Source of the DNA: JBBROS01 sp964246015
Lineage (GTDB): Bacteria > Pseudomonadota > Alphaproteobacteria > Acetobacterales > Acetobacteraceae
Reading direction: 5' to 3'
NCBI GenBank assembly: GCA_964246015.1
Contig: CAXTPG010000151.1
Coordinates: 1 to 8,150 of the forward strand
DNA length: 8,150 nucleotides
Shown in pieces: positions 1-6,746 of the stretch. Within the stretch, counting starts at the first letter, position 1. Each line of letters begins with the position of its first letter. The translations under genes and the position numbers were made by a program. The notes under the pieces were generated by a model. That model was given only the letters and a program-made list of their open reading frames with translations. It was not told where the DNA came from and did no database searches.

Positions 1-471
1 ACCCTGCGGTCCGAGTTCATGTCCAACCTGGCCCGCACCAGCCGCCGCGACAGCCACGAGATGATGGCGGAGATCTTCAACAGCCTGGATCGCCAGACCG
101 AAACCCGCTTCGTCTCCGCGCTGGAGGAACGCAACCGGGAGGCGGCGGAGCGGATCAAGGCGTTGATGTTCACGTTCGAGGACCTCAAGCGCCTGTCCTC
201 GCCGCACATCCAGGTGCTGCTCCGCAACGTCGAGAAGGACAAGCTCCCGCTGGCGCTGAAGGGCGCGTCGGACACGGTGCGGGACCTGTTCTTCAAGAAC
301 CTCAGCGAGCGCGCCGGGCGGATGCTGCAGGACGATATCGCGGGCCTGGGCCCCGTGAAGCTGCGCGACGTGGACGAGGCGCAGGCGAGCGTCGTGGCCC
401 TGGCGAAGTCGCTGGCGGCCAGCGGCGCGATCGAGATCAACGAGGCCGGTGCCGACGAGATGGTGGACTGA
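1..471 (+). CDS. fliG: Flagellar motor switch protein FliG, C-terminal part (5' truncated by window)
   Basis: FliG is the C-ring protein that carries torque from the stator to the rotor. The reading frame is open from base 1 and the true start lies upstream; about 156 codons are visible of a usual 330-350, covering the end of the middle domain and the whole C-terminal torque domain. Counting from the Met at base 19, visible hallmarks are FTFEDL (51-56), LALKGAS (78-84) and GPVKLRDVDEAQ (111-122). The charged residues known in E. coli FliG as K264, R281, D288, D289 and R297 align by exact spacing with K81, R98, D105, D106 and K114, the last a conservative Arg-to-Lys change. The torque helix therefore looks intact. 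The TGA stop shares base 471 with the ATG of the next gene, which implies translational coupling with fliH. Confidence 0.95.
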   Translation, partial: TLRSEFMSNLARTSRRDSHEMMAEIFNSLDRQTETRFVSALEERNREAAERIKALMFTFEDLKRLSSPHIQVLLRNVEKDKLPLALKGASDTVRDLFFKNLSERAGRMLQDDIAGLGPVKLRDVDEAQASVVALAKSLAASGAIEINEAGADEMVD

Positions 472-1124
472 TGGACGGATACGCAAGCGTGGCGGGCCTG
501 CTCTACGCCGAGGATTTCGGCCGGGCGCGGCCGCCCCCGCCACCACCCCCCGCCGCCCCGCCCGCGCCCCGCCCGCTGGACCAGGCGGACATCGACGCCG
601 CCTGCGAGCGTGCCGTCCAGGCCGCCCGGGACGCCTGGGCCGGGGACGCGGCGGAACGGCGGACCGCGGCGCTCACGGCACTCGCCGCCGGGCTGGCCGA
701 GGCCGAGGCGGCGGCCGCCCGCAATGCGGAGGAGGTGGCCGATGCGCTCGCCCGCACCATGCTTTCGATGCTGGCCGGAGCACTGCCGCACTTGTGCCGG
801 GCGCACGGCGACGCGGAGGTGCGGGCCCTGGCCCGGCACCTGCTGCCGTTGATTGCCCGCACGACGCCGGTGGTGGCCCGCGTCCATGCCGGCCTGCTTG
901 ACGCGCTCCGGCTCGACCTGGCCGAGATGGACGAGGCCGTGCTGGACCGGATCGAGCTGCGCCCCGCCAACCTGCCGCCCGGCGACGCCCGCATCGCCTG
1001 GGAGGACGGCAGCCTGGTCCGCGACGGCGCCGCCCTCTGCGCGGCGCTGAACGACGCCCTGGCCCAGCTCGGCCTCATCTTGCCCGAAGCCGCCCCCGAA
1101 CGGAGCCTCGCCCTTGCCCAATAG
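471..1124 (+). CDS. fliH: FliH/FlbE-type flagellar export regulator
   Basis: FliH-family proteins bind and restrain the export ATPase FliI and dock it, through FliN, at the C-ring and export gate. The 217-residue product is close to the family's usual length. Its N-terminus (LLYAEDFG, 10-17) resembles the short aromatic/acidic start of alphaproteobacterial FliH/FlbE proteins. A proline-rich linker follows, with seven prolines at 21-27. An Ala/Glu/Arg-rich helical, probably coiled-coil region spans about 36-95. The C-terminal domain (about 96-217) contains the GDARIAWEDGS motif (171-181) typical of the FliH/SctL C-terminus. Overall similarity is weak, as usual for this family, so position between fliG and fliN supports the call. 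In Caulobacter the gene at this position is called flbE. The ATG overlaps the fliG stop by one base, and the 3' end overlaps fliN by 11 bases. A same-region antisense frame is only a GC-rich shadow. Confidence 0.82.
   Translation: MDGYASVAGLLYAEDFGRARPPPPPPPAAPPAPRPLDQADIDAACERAVQAARDAWAGDAAERRTAALTALAAGLAEAEAAAARNAEEVADALARTMLSMLAGALPHLCRAHGDAEVRALARHLLPLIARTTPVVARVHAGLLDALRLDLAEMDEAVLDRIELRPANLPPGDARIAWEDGSLVRDGAALCAALNDALAQLGLILPEAAPERSLALAQ
1102..1105 (+). promoter_or_regulatory. Ribosome binding site deciding the TTG start of fliN
   Basis: GGAG lies eight bases before the TTG at 1114, inside the end of fliH. No in-frame ATG occurs before codon 48, which is already inside the SpoA domain. 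This site is therefore the best support for a TTG start. Confidence 0.6.
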
Positions 1125-1440
1125 CATCGACCTTGCCGACCTCGCCGCCCCCGCCCCGGGCGACCCGCCCCCCGACGGCCCGCGCACCCCGCGCAGCCTG
1201 GACGCCGTCTACGACATCCCCGTTACCGTCAGCGCCGTGCTGGGCAACGCCACCATGCAGGTCAGCCAGTTGCTGAAGCTCGGCCGCGGCGCCGTCGTCG
1301 AACTGGACCGCAAGCTGGGCGAGGCCATCGACATCTACGTCAACAACCGCCTGGTGGCCCGTGGCGAGGTCGTGATGGTCGACGAAACCCGGCTCGGCGT
1401 GACGATGACCGAGATCGTGAAGGGCGAGAGGTCCGGCTGA
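1114..1440 (+). CDS. fliN: Flagellar motor switch protein FliN
   Basis: FliN forms the lower ring of the flagellar C-ring, where it helps set rotation direction and docks FliH-FliI for export. The product is 108 residues. Residues 1-33 are a Pro/Ala/Asp-rich variable tail, and about 34-104 form a single SpoA (surface presentation of antigens) domain, starting YDIPVTVSAVLG and including the family-typical LLKLGRGAVVELD (53-65), VNNRLVARGEVV (76-87) and GVTMTEIV (95-102). The length fits short alphaproteobacterial FliN. The start is TTG at 1114, chosen for the GGAG eight bases upstream. The gene overlaps the end of fliH by 11 bases, and its TGA shares base 1440 with the flbD ATG. A rare start codon may hold FliN below its neighbours, which is inference. 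Confidence 0.93.
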   Translation: MPNSIDLADLAAPAPGDPPPDGPRTPRSLDAVYDIPVTVSAVLGNATMQVSQLLKLGRGAVVELDRKLGEAIDIYVNNRLVARGEVVMVDETRLGVTMTEIVKGERSG

Positions 1441-2765
1441 TGCACGTATTGATCATCGGCCAACTGGGCGGCGAGCTGGGAAAGGCCGCCCGCATCGCCG
1501 TCTCCCGCGGCGCCAAGCTGCAACAGGCCGACGACGCGCGCACCGCCCTCGCCCGCCTGCGCGCCGACGCCCGCGTCGATCTGCTGTTGGTGGAGCTGCC
1601 GCACGACATCGCTGCCCTGGTGCAGGCGCTGGCCGCCGAACGCATCCCCGTCCCCATCGTCGCCTGCGGCGCCGACACGACGCCCGAGGACGCGGCCGAC
1701 GCGATCGTCGCCGGCGCGCGCGAGTTCCTGCCGCTGCCGCCCGACCCGGAGCTGATCGCCGCCATCCTGGAAGCCGCGTCGGGCGAGAGCCACGCCGTCG
1801 TCGCCCGCGATCCGGCCATGCTCGCGACGCTGCGCCGGGCCGAGCAGGTGGCGGGGGCCGAAGCGAGCATCCTGATCACGGGTGAGAGCGGCACCGGCAA
1901 GGAGGTCATGGCAAGGCACATCCACCGCCGCAGCCGCCGCGCCCAAGGGCCGTTCGTCGCGCTCAACTGCGCCGCCATCCCCGACAACCTGCTGGAATCC
2001 GAACTGTTCGGTCATGAGCGCGGCGCCTTCAGCGGCGCCATCGCCCGCCGCCTCGGCCGGTTCGAGGCTGCGAACGGCGGCACCCTGCTGCTGGACGAGA
2101 TCAGCGAGATGGACGTCCGCCTGCAGGCCAAGCTGCTGCGCGCGATCCAGGAGCGCGAGATCGACCGCCTGGGCGGCACCGCCCCCGTGCGCATCGACGT
2201 CCGCATCCTGGCGACCAGCAACCGCGACCTGCCGACCGAGGTCGCGGCCGGCCGCTTCCGCGAAGACCTGTATTTCCGCCTGAACGTCGTAGCCCTCCGC
2301 CTTCCCCCCCTGCGCGAACGCCCCGGCGACATCCCCGCCCTGGCCGAGCACTACGCTCGCCGCTACGCCGAGGTGAACGGCGTCCCCCTCCGCCCCCTGT
2401 CCCGCGCCGCCGTCCTGCGCCTGTGCGGCCACGGCTGGCGCGGCAACGTGCGGGAGCTGGAGAACACCGTCCACCGCGCCGTGCTGCTCGCGACCGGCGA
2501 GGAGATCGGGCCGGACGCGATCGAGCTTTCGGCGGCCGGGCCCGCCGCCCCCTCCGGAACCGGCACCATCGGCTCGCTGGTCGGCCGCACCGTCGACGAG
2601 GTCGAGCGGGACCTGATCATCGAGACGTTGGGCCATACGCTGGGCAACCGCACCCACGCGGCGACGATCCTGGGCATCTCCATCCGGGCGTTGCGGAACA
2701 AGCTGCGGGATTATGCGCAGTCGGGCGTCGCCGTGCCGCCGCCGGCCGGGTCCGTCGCCGCGTGA
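1440..2765 (+). CDS. flbD: FlbD-type sigma-54-dependent flagellar transcription activator with degenerate receiver
   Basis: FlbD proteins activate late flagellar promoters with RNA polymerase sigma-54 and can repress early ones. The 441-residue product has three parts. Residues 1-115 are receiver-like but lack the acidic pair, phospho-acceptor Asp and conserved Lys (G7/Q8, E52 and L99 stand there). Residues about 120-350 are an AAA+ domain with Walker A GESGTGKE (148-155), the sigma-54 contact loop GAFSGA (195-200, Ser for the usual Thr), Walker B GGTLLLDE (213-220), ATSNRDL (258-264), the arginine-finger region FREDLYFRLN (273-282) and WRGNVRELEN (333-342). A Fis-type helix-turn-helix lies at about 396-425 (TLGNRTHAATILGIS, then RALRNKL). 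GAGAGG at 1426-1431 is a good ribosome binding site. The ATG overlaps the fliN stop by one base and the stop overlaps the flhA ATG by one base. Location directly after fliN matches the Caulobacter flbD locus. In Caulobacter, FlbD activity is controlled by FliX rather than by a simple kinase; a fliX homologue is not in this window. Confidence 0.93.
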   Translation: MHVLIIGQLGGELGKAARIAVSRGAKLQQADDARTALARLRADARVDLLLVELPHDIAALVQALAAERIPVPIVACGADTTPEDAADAIVAGAREFLPLPPDPELIAAILEAASGESHAVVARDPAMLATLRRAEQVAGAEASILITGESGTGKEVMARHIHRRSRRAQGPFVALNCAAIPDNLLESELFGHERGAFSGAIARRLGRFEAANGGTLLLDEISEMDVRLQAKLLRAIQEREIDRLGGTAPVRIDVRILATSNRDLPTEVAAGRFREDLYFRLNVVALRLPPLRERPGDIPALAEHYARRYAEVNGVPLRPLSRAAVLRLCGHGWRGNVRELENTVHRAVLLATGEEIGPDAIELSAAGPAAPSGTGTIGSLVGRTVDEVERDLIIETLGHTLGNRTHAATILGISIRALRNKLRDYAQSGVAVPPPAGSVAA

Positions 2766-4828
2766 TGCCTGCCTTCCCGACACCAGCCTGGTTCGCCCGG
2801 GCGCGGCCCATGCTGCCAGGGACCGACGTCGGGCTGGCGCTCGGCGTCGTGCTGCTGCTGGCGGTGCTGGTGCTGCCGCTGCCGACGACCCTGCTCGACC
2901 TCGGGCTTGCCCTGTCGGTCACCGCCTCGGTGCTGGTGCTGATGGTCGCGATGTTCCTCAACCGGCCGCTGGATTTCACCAGCTTCCCGACGCTGCTGCT
3001 GCTGACGACCCTGCTGCGCCTGTCGCTGAACGTCGCGACGACGCGCCTGATCCTGAGCCACGGGCACGAGGGGCCGGCGGCGGCCGGGCACGTGGTGCAG
3101 GCGTTCGGCGGCTTCCTGATGGGGGGCGACGTCGTGATCGGCGTCATACTGTTCGCGATCCTGCTGGTCGTGAACTTCATGGTCATCACCAAGGGCAGCG
3201 GCCGCATCGCCGAGGTCGCGGCGCGGTTCAGCCTGGATGCGATGCCCGGCAAGCAGATGGCGATCGACGCGGACCTGTCCTCCGGCCTGATCGACGAGGC
3301 GACGGCGCGGACCCGAAGGCGCGAGCTGGAGGAGGAGAGCGGCTTCTTCGGCGCCATGGACGGCGCGGCCAAGTTCGTGCGCGGGGACGCGATCGCCGGG
3401 CTGCTGATTACGGTGATCAACATCTTTGGCGGCCTGGCGATCGGGCTGCTGCGGCACGGGATGCCGTTCGCCGATGCGGCGGCGACGTTCACCACGTTGA
3501 CGGTGGGCGATGGGCTGGTGAGCCAGATCCCCGCGCTGCTGGTCTCGACCGCCGCGGGCATCGTGGTGACGAAGGGCGGCGTCGAGGGTTCGGCCGACGT
3601 CGCCATGATGCGGCAACTGGCCGGCAGCCCGAAGCCGCTGGCGATGGCGGGCGGGGCCGCGATGGTGCTGGCGGTGATGCCGGGCCTGCCCACCCTGCCG
3701 TTCCTGGCGCTGGCCGGCCTTGCGGGCGGCGGCGCCTGGTTGCGTCACAAGCATCCCGTGCCGGGCCCAATCGCGCCGGCGCCCGCGGTGGCGCCGGCCG
3801 AGCCGCCGATCATGGACAGCCTGCGCATCGACGCGATCCGGCTTGAACTCGGGTACGGCCTGCTGACCCTCGCCGGCGGCGACACGCCGCGGCTGACGGA
3901 GCAGATCAAGGGCCTGCGCCGCAGCATCGCGGCCGAGATGGGCTTCGTGCTGCCGCCTGTCCGCATCCAGGACAACCTGCAGCTCGACGCCGACCGATAC
4001 GCCATCCGCGTCAAGGAGATCGAGGCCGCGACCGGGGAGCTGCGCCCGTCCATGCTGCTGGCGATGGACCCCGGCGGCGGCCTGCCCGACATCCCCGGGG
4101 AACGCACGACGGAACCCGCCTTCGGCCTGCCGGCGCTGTGGATCGACCAGGCCAAGCGCGACGAGGCCATGCTGCGCGGCTGCACCGTCGTGGATCCCGC
4201 AAGCGTGCTGACCACCCACCTGACCGAAATCATCCGCGATTCGATGGCCGAGCTGCTGTCCTACGCCGAAACCGCGAAGCTGCTGGAGGATCTGCCGCGC
4301 GAACAGCAGAAGCTGGTGTCCGAGCTGATCCCCTCGCAGATCTCCATGGGCGGCGTGCAGCGCGTGCTGCAGGCGCTGCTGGCGGAACGGGTGAGCCTGC
4401 GCGACCTGCCGACGATCCTGGAGGGCATCCACGAGGCATGCGCCTCCGGCCTGCGCGCCATCCCCGCGCTGACCGGCCATGTCCGCGCCCGCCTCGCCCG
4501 GCAGATCAGCGACAGCCACACCGGCCCGGGCGGCTTCATCCCGCTCGTCGCGCTCTCCCCCGACTGGGAGGCCGCCTTCGCCGAAAGCCTTGTGGGTCCG
4601 CCCGAGGACCGGCAACTCGCCATCGCGCCGTCCCGCCTGGGCGAGTTCATGCAGCGTTTCCGCACCGTGTTCGACGGGCCGGCCAGCGAGGGGGCGGTGC
4701 TGCTGTGCTCGGGCCCCATCCGCGCCCACGTCCGCGCCATTGTGGAGCGCCTGCGGCCCACGACCCCCGTCCTGGCGCAGGCCGAGATCCACCCGAGGGC
4801 ACGCATCCGGACGGTCGGCACGATCTGA
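2765..4828 (+). CDS. flhA: Flagellar export gate protein FlhA
   Basis: FlhA is the large inner-membrane subunit of the flagellar type III export gate. It couples proton flow to export, and its cytosolic ring receives substrates and chaperones. The product is 687 residues, normal for the family. About eight membrane segments lie within residues 20-325, and a cytosolic domain runs from about 345 to 687. The FHIPEP family signature spans 147-170 (from RIAEVAARFSLDAMPG to the final AIDAD). Charged residues important in Salmonella FlhA occur at identical numbers: R94, R147, R154, D158, K203, D208 and D249. The cytosolic part shows the family block QQKLVSELIP (514-523). The ATG at 2765 is chosen because it overlaps the flbD stop by one base and gives the normal N-terminus. 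The same frame stays open further upstream inside flbD, but that extension is not FlhA-like. The ribosome binding site is weak, so coupling to flbD translation is likely. It is the last flagellar gene here, with no fliR or flhB following. Confidence 0.97.
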   Translation: MPAFPTPAWFARARPMLPGTDVGLALGVVLLLAVLVLPLPTTLLDLGLALSVTASVLVLMVAMFLNRPLDFTSFPTLLLLTTLLRLSLNVATTRLILSHGHEGPAAAGHVVQAFGGFLMGGDVVIGVILFAILLVVNFMVITKGSGRIAEVAARFSLDAMPGKQMAIDADLSSGLIDEATARTRRRELEEESGFFGAMDGAAKFVRGDAIAGLLITVINIFGGLAIGLLRHGMPFADAAATFTTLTVGDGLVSQIPALLVSTAAGIVVTKGGVEGSADVAMMRQLAGSPKPLAMAGGAAMVLAVMPGLPTLPFLALAGLAGGGAWLRHKHPVPGPIAPAPAVAPAEPPIMDSLRIDAIRLELGYGLLTLAGGDTPRLTEQIKGLRRSIAAEMGFVLPPVRIQDNLQLDADRYAIRVKEIEAATGELRPSMLLAMDPGGGLPDIPGERTTEPAFGLPALWIDQAKRDEAMLRGCTVVDPASVLTTHLTEIIRDSMAELLSYAETAKLLEDLPREQQKLVSELIPSQISMGGVQRVLQALLAERVSLRDLPTILEGIHEACASGLRAIPALTGHVRARLARQISDSHTGPGGFIPLVALSPDWEAAFAESLVGPPEDRQLAIAPSRLGEFMQRFRTVFDGPASEGAVLLCSGPIRAHVRAIVERLRPTTPVLAQAEIHPRARIRTVGTI

Positions 4829-4870
4829 AACCGTGAGAGGGCGCGGGAACATTACCTTCCATCCACCCGC

Positions 4871-4899
4871 TTTAACGCCGCCCGACGGGATGCTACCAT
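4871..4899 (+). promoter_or_regulatory. Candidate sigma-70-type promoter for the ABC transporter operon
   Basis: TTTAAC at 4871-4876 (3 of 6 to TTGACA) and TACCAT at 4894-4899 (4 of 6 to TATAAT) are separated by exactly 17 bases, and TG at 4891-4892 makes an extended -10. Transcription would begin near 4906, leaving a leader of about 46 bases. This is the least GC-rich part of the gap, where a functional change between operons is expected. It is a pattern match only. Confidence 0.35.
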
Positions 4900-4907
4900 C
4901 GCTGTAA

Positions 4908-4935
4908 CGGGTGCAGGAACGCCCGATCGCTCGGG
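4908..4935 (+). other. Two mutually exclusive small hairpins in the transporter leader
   Basis: CGGGTG (4908-4913) can pair with CGCCCG (4920-4925) with one G-U pair and a six-base loop. Alternatively CCCGA (4922-4926) pairs with TCGGG (4931-4935) around a four-base loop. The arms share 4922-4925, so both cannot form together. The second ends six bases before the Shine-Dalgarno. No T-run follows either, so neither is a standard terminator. Stems this short are common by chance at this GC content. Confidence 0.25.
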
Positions 4936-4940
4936 TCATC

Positions 4941-4945
4941 AGGGG
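4941..4945 (+). promoter_or_regulatory. Ribosome binding site of the permease gene
   Basis: AGGGG is placed six bases before the ATG at 4952 and supports that start, after an otherwise non-coding gap. Confidence 0.6.
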
Positions 4946-4951
4946 AAACGG

Positions 4952-6721
4952 ATGGATACGCAGGTCGGCGTGCTGGCCACTCCGCCAGCCAGCGCCGTTC
5001 GGCGCCGGGCCAGCCCGCGCATGGCGTGGCTCTGGACCGCCTTCCTCCTCGCCATCCTCGTCTTCCTCGTCATCTACCCCGTCGTCATGCTTGCCATCGG
5101 CGCGCTGACCGGGGGCGATCCGGTCGTCGACGGCTACAGCCTGTCGCGCCTGTCGCTCGCGAACTTCACGACGGTGCTGGGCAACGAGAACGTCCACGCC
5201 GCCTTCGCCAACTCGTTGATCGCCTGCACCGGCGGCACCGCCATCGCCGTCATCGTGGGCCTCGCCTTCGCCTGGATCGTGGTCCGCACGGACACGCCCT
5301 GCAAGGGGCTGATCGCCGCCACCGGCATGCTCCCGCTGTTCGTCCCGCCGCTCGTCGGCGGCGTCGCGTGGGCGATCCTCGGCTCCCCCAAGACCGGGCT
5401 GCTCAACACCGTCATGGCCAGGATCGGCCTCGACCTCCGCATCGACGTCTATTCGATGACCGGCATGATCTTCGTCTTCGGCATCTACTATGCCCCGTAC
5501 GTCTACATGTTCACGTCGTCGGCGTTGAAGAACATGGATCCCTCGCTGGAAGAGGCGGCCGAGATGTCCGGCGCCAGCAGCGTCCGCACCCTGTTCACCG
5601 TCACCTTTCCGCTGATCGCGCCGGCCATCGTCTCGGGCATGCTGCTCAGCTTCATCGTCATGCTGGGCATCTACGGCATCCCCGCCGTCCTCGGCACGCC
5701 GGCGAAGATACCGGTCCTGACCACCTACATCTATACGCTGACGAACTGGTCCCCCCCGCTGTATGGCACCGCGGCCGCCGTCGCGCTGCTGCTGATGGTC
5801 GTCACCGGCCTGCTCGTCTGGGCGCAGAACCGCGTCCTCTCCGGCCGCAGCTACACGACCGTCGCCGGCAAGGCGTTCCGGCCACGGCCGTTGCGCCTGG
5901 GGCCGTGGCGATTCCTGACGCTCGGCCTGGCCCTCGTCTACCTGGTCGTCGTCGTGATCCTGCCGAGCCTTGCGTTGATCGTTGCGGGTTTCCGCAAATT
6001 CCTGTTCGTGCGGGACTTCGCAAGCCTGTTCGACATGAAGCAGTACAGCCTCATCCACTTCGACCGGCTGTTCTCCAACCCGCAGACGATGGCGGCGCTG
6101 ATCAACACGCTCGAGGTCGGGATCATCACCGCCGTCATCGGCGGCGCCCTCTCATTCGCGATCGGCTATACCGTCGTGCGCACGCGTGTGCCGGGCCGCC
6201 GCCTGGTCGACATGGTCTCGACCATCCCCGTCGCCATCCCCGGTCTCGTGATCGGCGTCGCCTATCTCTGGGCCTGGATCGGCCTTCCCGGCGGGCTGTA
6301 CGGCACGATCTGGATCCTGGCGCTGGCCTTCGTCGCGCGATTCATCCCGGACACGGTGAAGGCCCTGAGTACGTCGCTGATGCAGATCCACAAGGAACTG
6401 GAAGAGGCGGCCTTCATTTGCGGCCGGTCCCTGCCCGACACCATCCGCACCATCGTCCTCCCGCTCGCCCGCCCCGGTGTGGTGGCCGCCATGACGCTGC
6501 TGTTCATCCTGTCGACGCGCGAACTCGGCTCGTCCCTGTTCCTCTACTCCAGCGGCTCGATGGTCATGGCCGTGCAACTGCTCAGCTTCTACGAGGGCGG
6601 CAACATGAGCATCACCGCCGCCTACAGCCTGGTGCAGATGATCCTGCTGGGCTGCGCCATCGGCCTCGGCCATCTCATCTCCCGCGGCGCCTCCCCCGGC
6701 TCCGTCGGCCGCTCCGGCTAA
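4952..6721 (+). CDS. ABC transporter permease, fused two-domain (Fe(III)/AfuB-ThiP-like type)
   Basis: This is the inner-membrane channel of an ABC importer, with both permease halves in one 589-residue chain, as in FbpB/AfuB and ThiP-like proteins. About twelve hydrophobic segments are seen near residues 27-50, 88-111, 120-145, 170-190, 223-247, 272-291, 322-346, 386-409, 420-443, 450-466, 508-530 and 555-578. Each half carries an EAA loop that contacts the ATPase: EEAAEMSGASS with TVTFPLIAP (200-224), and EEAAFICGRSL with IVLPLARPG (484-509), with the conserved Gly at 207 and 491. The start at 4952 has an AGGGG ribosome binding site, and the first membrane segment begins after a short basic stretch (RRRASPR). 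It is the first gene of the transporter operon, 25 bases before the binding-protein gene. Substrate cannot be read from the permease: relatives carry ferric iron, thiamine, phosphonates, polyamines or organic phosphates. Confidence 0.9.
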   Translation: MDTQVGVLATPPASAVRRRASPRMAWLWTAFLLAILVFLVIYPVVMLAIGALTGGDPVVDGYSLSRLSLANFTTVLGNENVHAAFANSLIACTGGTAIAVIVGLAFAWIVVRTDTPCKGLIAATGMLPLFVPPLVGGVAWAILGSPKTGLLNTVMARIGLDLRIDVYSMTGMIFVFGIYYAPYVYMFTSSALKNMDPSLEEAAEMSGASSVRTLFTVTFPLIAPAIVSGMLLSFIVMLGIYGIPAVLGTPAKIPVLTTYIYTLTNWSPPLYGTAAAVALLLMVVTGLLVWAQNRVLSGRSYTTVAGKAFRPRPLRLGPWRFLTLGLALVYLVVVVILPSLALIVAGFRKFLFVRDFASLFDMKQYSLIHFDRLFSNPQTMAALINTLEVGIITAVIGGALSFAIGYTVVRTRVPGRRLVDMVSTIPVAIPGLVIGVAYLWAWIGLPGGLYGTIWILALAFVARFIPDTVKALSTSLMQIHKELEEAAFICGRSLPDTIRTIVLPLARPGVVAAMTLLFILSTRELGSSLFLYSSGSMVMAVQLLSFYEGGNMSITAAYSLVQMILLGCAIGLGHLISRGASPGSVGRSG

Positions 6722-6732
6722 CCAGGAAACGA

Positions 6733-6738
6733 AGGAGG
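6733..6738 (+). promoter_or_regulatory. Strong Shine-Dalgarno of the binding-protein gene
   Basis: A perfect AGGAGG lies eight bases before the ATG at 6747. It is the strongest ribosome binding site in the window and fits the excess of binding protein over membrane parts that ABC importers need. Confidence 0.75.
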
Positions 6739-6746
6739 ACACCACG

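Noticed and set aside
449..901. Plus-strand frame of 150 codons overlapping fliH
   Set aside because: Arg/Gly/Pro-rich product in the wrong frame; fliH in the overlapping frame has the FliH C-terminal motif and the right operon junctions.
2423..2764. N-terminal extension of FlhA by 114 codons into flbD
   Set aside because: The extra residues are Arg-rich and unlike FlhA, and the ATG at 2765 forms the same TGATG junction used by the neighbouring genes.
1335..2783. Minus-strand open frame of 482 codons opposite flbD
   Set aside because: Low-complexity Gly/Ala/Asp/Gln composition and exact opposition to a full sigma-54 activator with all core motifs; a GC-rich shadow.
4829..4951. A sigma-54 promoter or flagellar-type regulatory site before the transporter
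   Set aside because: No GG/GC pair with the -24/-12 spacing of TGGCAC and TTGC could be found by eye; the sigma-70-like match is better.
2711..6058. A very long minus-strand open frame (over 1100 codons) across flhA, the gap and the permease gene
   Set aside because: It is rich in Arg, Gln, Asp, Gly and His with no recognisable domain, and lies opposite confident genes with family motifs. Long antisense frames are expected when third positions are nearly all G/C.
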